DNA from: Acanthacorydalis orientalis
Lineage: Eukaryota; Arthropoda; Insecta; Megaloptera; Corydalidae
Direction: 5' to 3'
NCBI GenBank assembly: GCA_034766995.1
Contig: CM068319.1
Span: forward strand, 25,527,459 to 25,591,458
DNA length: 64,000 bases
Position numbers and translations under genes: made by a program. The notes under the pieces were generated by a model, which was not told where the DNA came from, searched no databases, and was given only the letters and a program-made list of their open reading frames with translations. Positions within the stretch are counted from its first letter, which is position 1, and each line of letters begins with the position of its first letter. Positions 63,484 to 64,000 of the stretch are shown in pieces.

Positions 63484-64000
63484 AATTATTTTACCTTTAA
63501 AAAAACAATTAATGTATTTATATGTTCACTCAAACACATTTATGTAGATATTTATATTTACAAACCGTAATATTATTTTATAGACTGTAATTCTGGTCAA
63601 CCTGATAATTGCTCTTTGTTTATAATTAATTCGCTATGACTGTAGATCTTATGACTTTGCAATTTTTTTTAATAGTACTTGTTCTAAGATTGAATTTAAT
63701 CATAGTCTACAATAAGTTCATTATTGTCAGGTCTATTGCACAATTTTATGTACATCGTAATTTAATACAAATCAAAGTACTAAAATATCAGTTTCATTTT
63801 TTTTCGTTCTATGCCATTCAATTACTAATTGAGTAGTATTGGTCGATAGAAATTTTATTTAAAAAACAATCATAAATATTTCAAAATATTGATCAATTTT
63901 TATTTCGAATTGTAAATCAAACGTGGCTAAACAACATTGCAATAAAATCATTACATCAATATAAAACAGTGACTACCAAATAACATTTTTGTGCCCTTAA
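63484..64000. other. Upstream region of the RNF181-like gene
   Basis: Should contain the 5' UTR and promoter of the minus-strand gene; TAAAGGTAAAATAATT precedes the ATG and could include an acceptor. The plus frame at 63636-63836 is Ile/Leu/Phe noise. Nothing else seen. Confidence 0.45.

Overview
The window looks like nuclear DNA from an AT-rich insect genome. Coding sequence is carried in short exons with GT/AG introns, long (TA)n microsatellites are everywhere, and there are decayed mariner and RTE-like elements. The type of transposon relics and the make-up of the fruitless locus suggest a hymenopteran (bee, ant or wasp), but the sequence alone does not settle the species.

Layout. Positions 1-16.4 kb are a gene desert holding one palindromic MITE (3977-4163), an exon-like GC island (about 8.44-8.66 kb) and an internally deleted mariner (14131-14729). 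From 16476 to 25805 (+) lies a secreted single-CBM14 cuticle or peritrophin-like protein: a signal-peptide exon, a 6.6 kb intron, a long Pro/Tyr/Gln/Asn-rich exon and a chitin-binding exon. Convergent to it, 28496 to 26452 (-) encodes the N-terminal part of a RING plus two-B-box (TRIM-like) protein whose 3' exons I could not find. A dead RTE-type retrotransposon (29.19-30.45 kb) and an AT-rich stretch with a GC-richer ORF island (32.4-32.6 kb) and a MITE (34.6-34.95 kb) follow.

The main feature is the fruitless (fru) locus, 39.1-59.4 kb (+). It has a BTB exon, a connector exon and a second connector that ends in phase 1. These are followed by a lola-style array of alternative 3' ends. Seven single-exon zinc-finger ends and one three-exon end all accept the same phase-1 junction. 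A ninth end at 41561-42127 joins in phase 0 directly from the first connector and encodes a non-C2H2 zinc-finger-like domain. Each would give a transcription factor with a shared BTB dimerisation domain and a different DNA-binding tail. The sex-specific promoter and exon known in other insects are not visible here.

Tail-to-tail with fru, 63483 to 60816 (-) is a three-exon RNF181-type RING-H2 E3 ligase. Its first intron hosts, on the opposite strand, a four-exon gene (61920-62775) whose 194-residue product resembles the kinetochore protein CENP-M.

Most promising for follow-up are the fru exon array with its non-C2H2 end and its split finger, the candidate CENP-M nested in RNF181, the long-insert RING/B-box protein, and several GC islands in the AT-rich desert with no assigned function. 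All exon joins are read from splice consensus and phase, not from transcripts.
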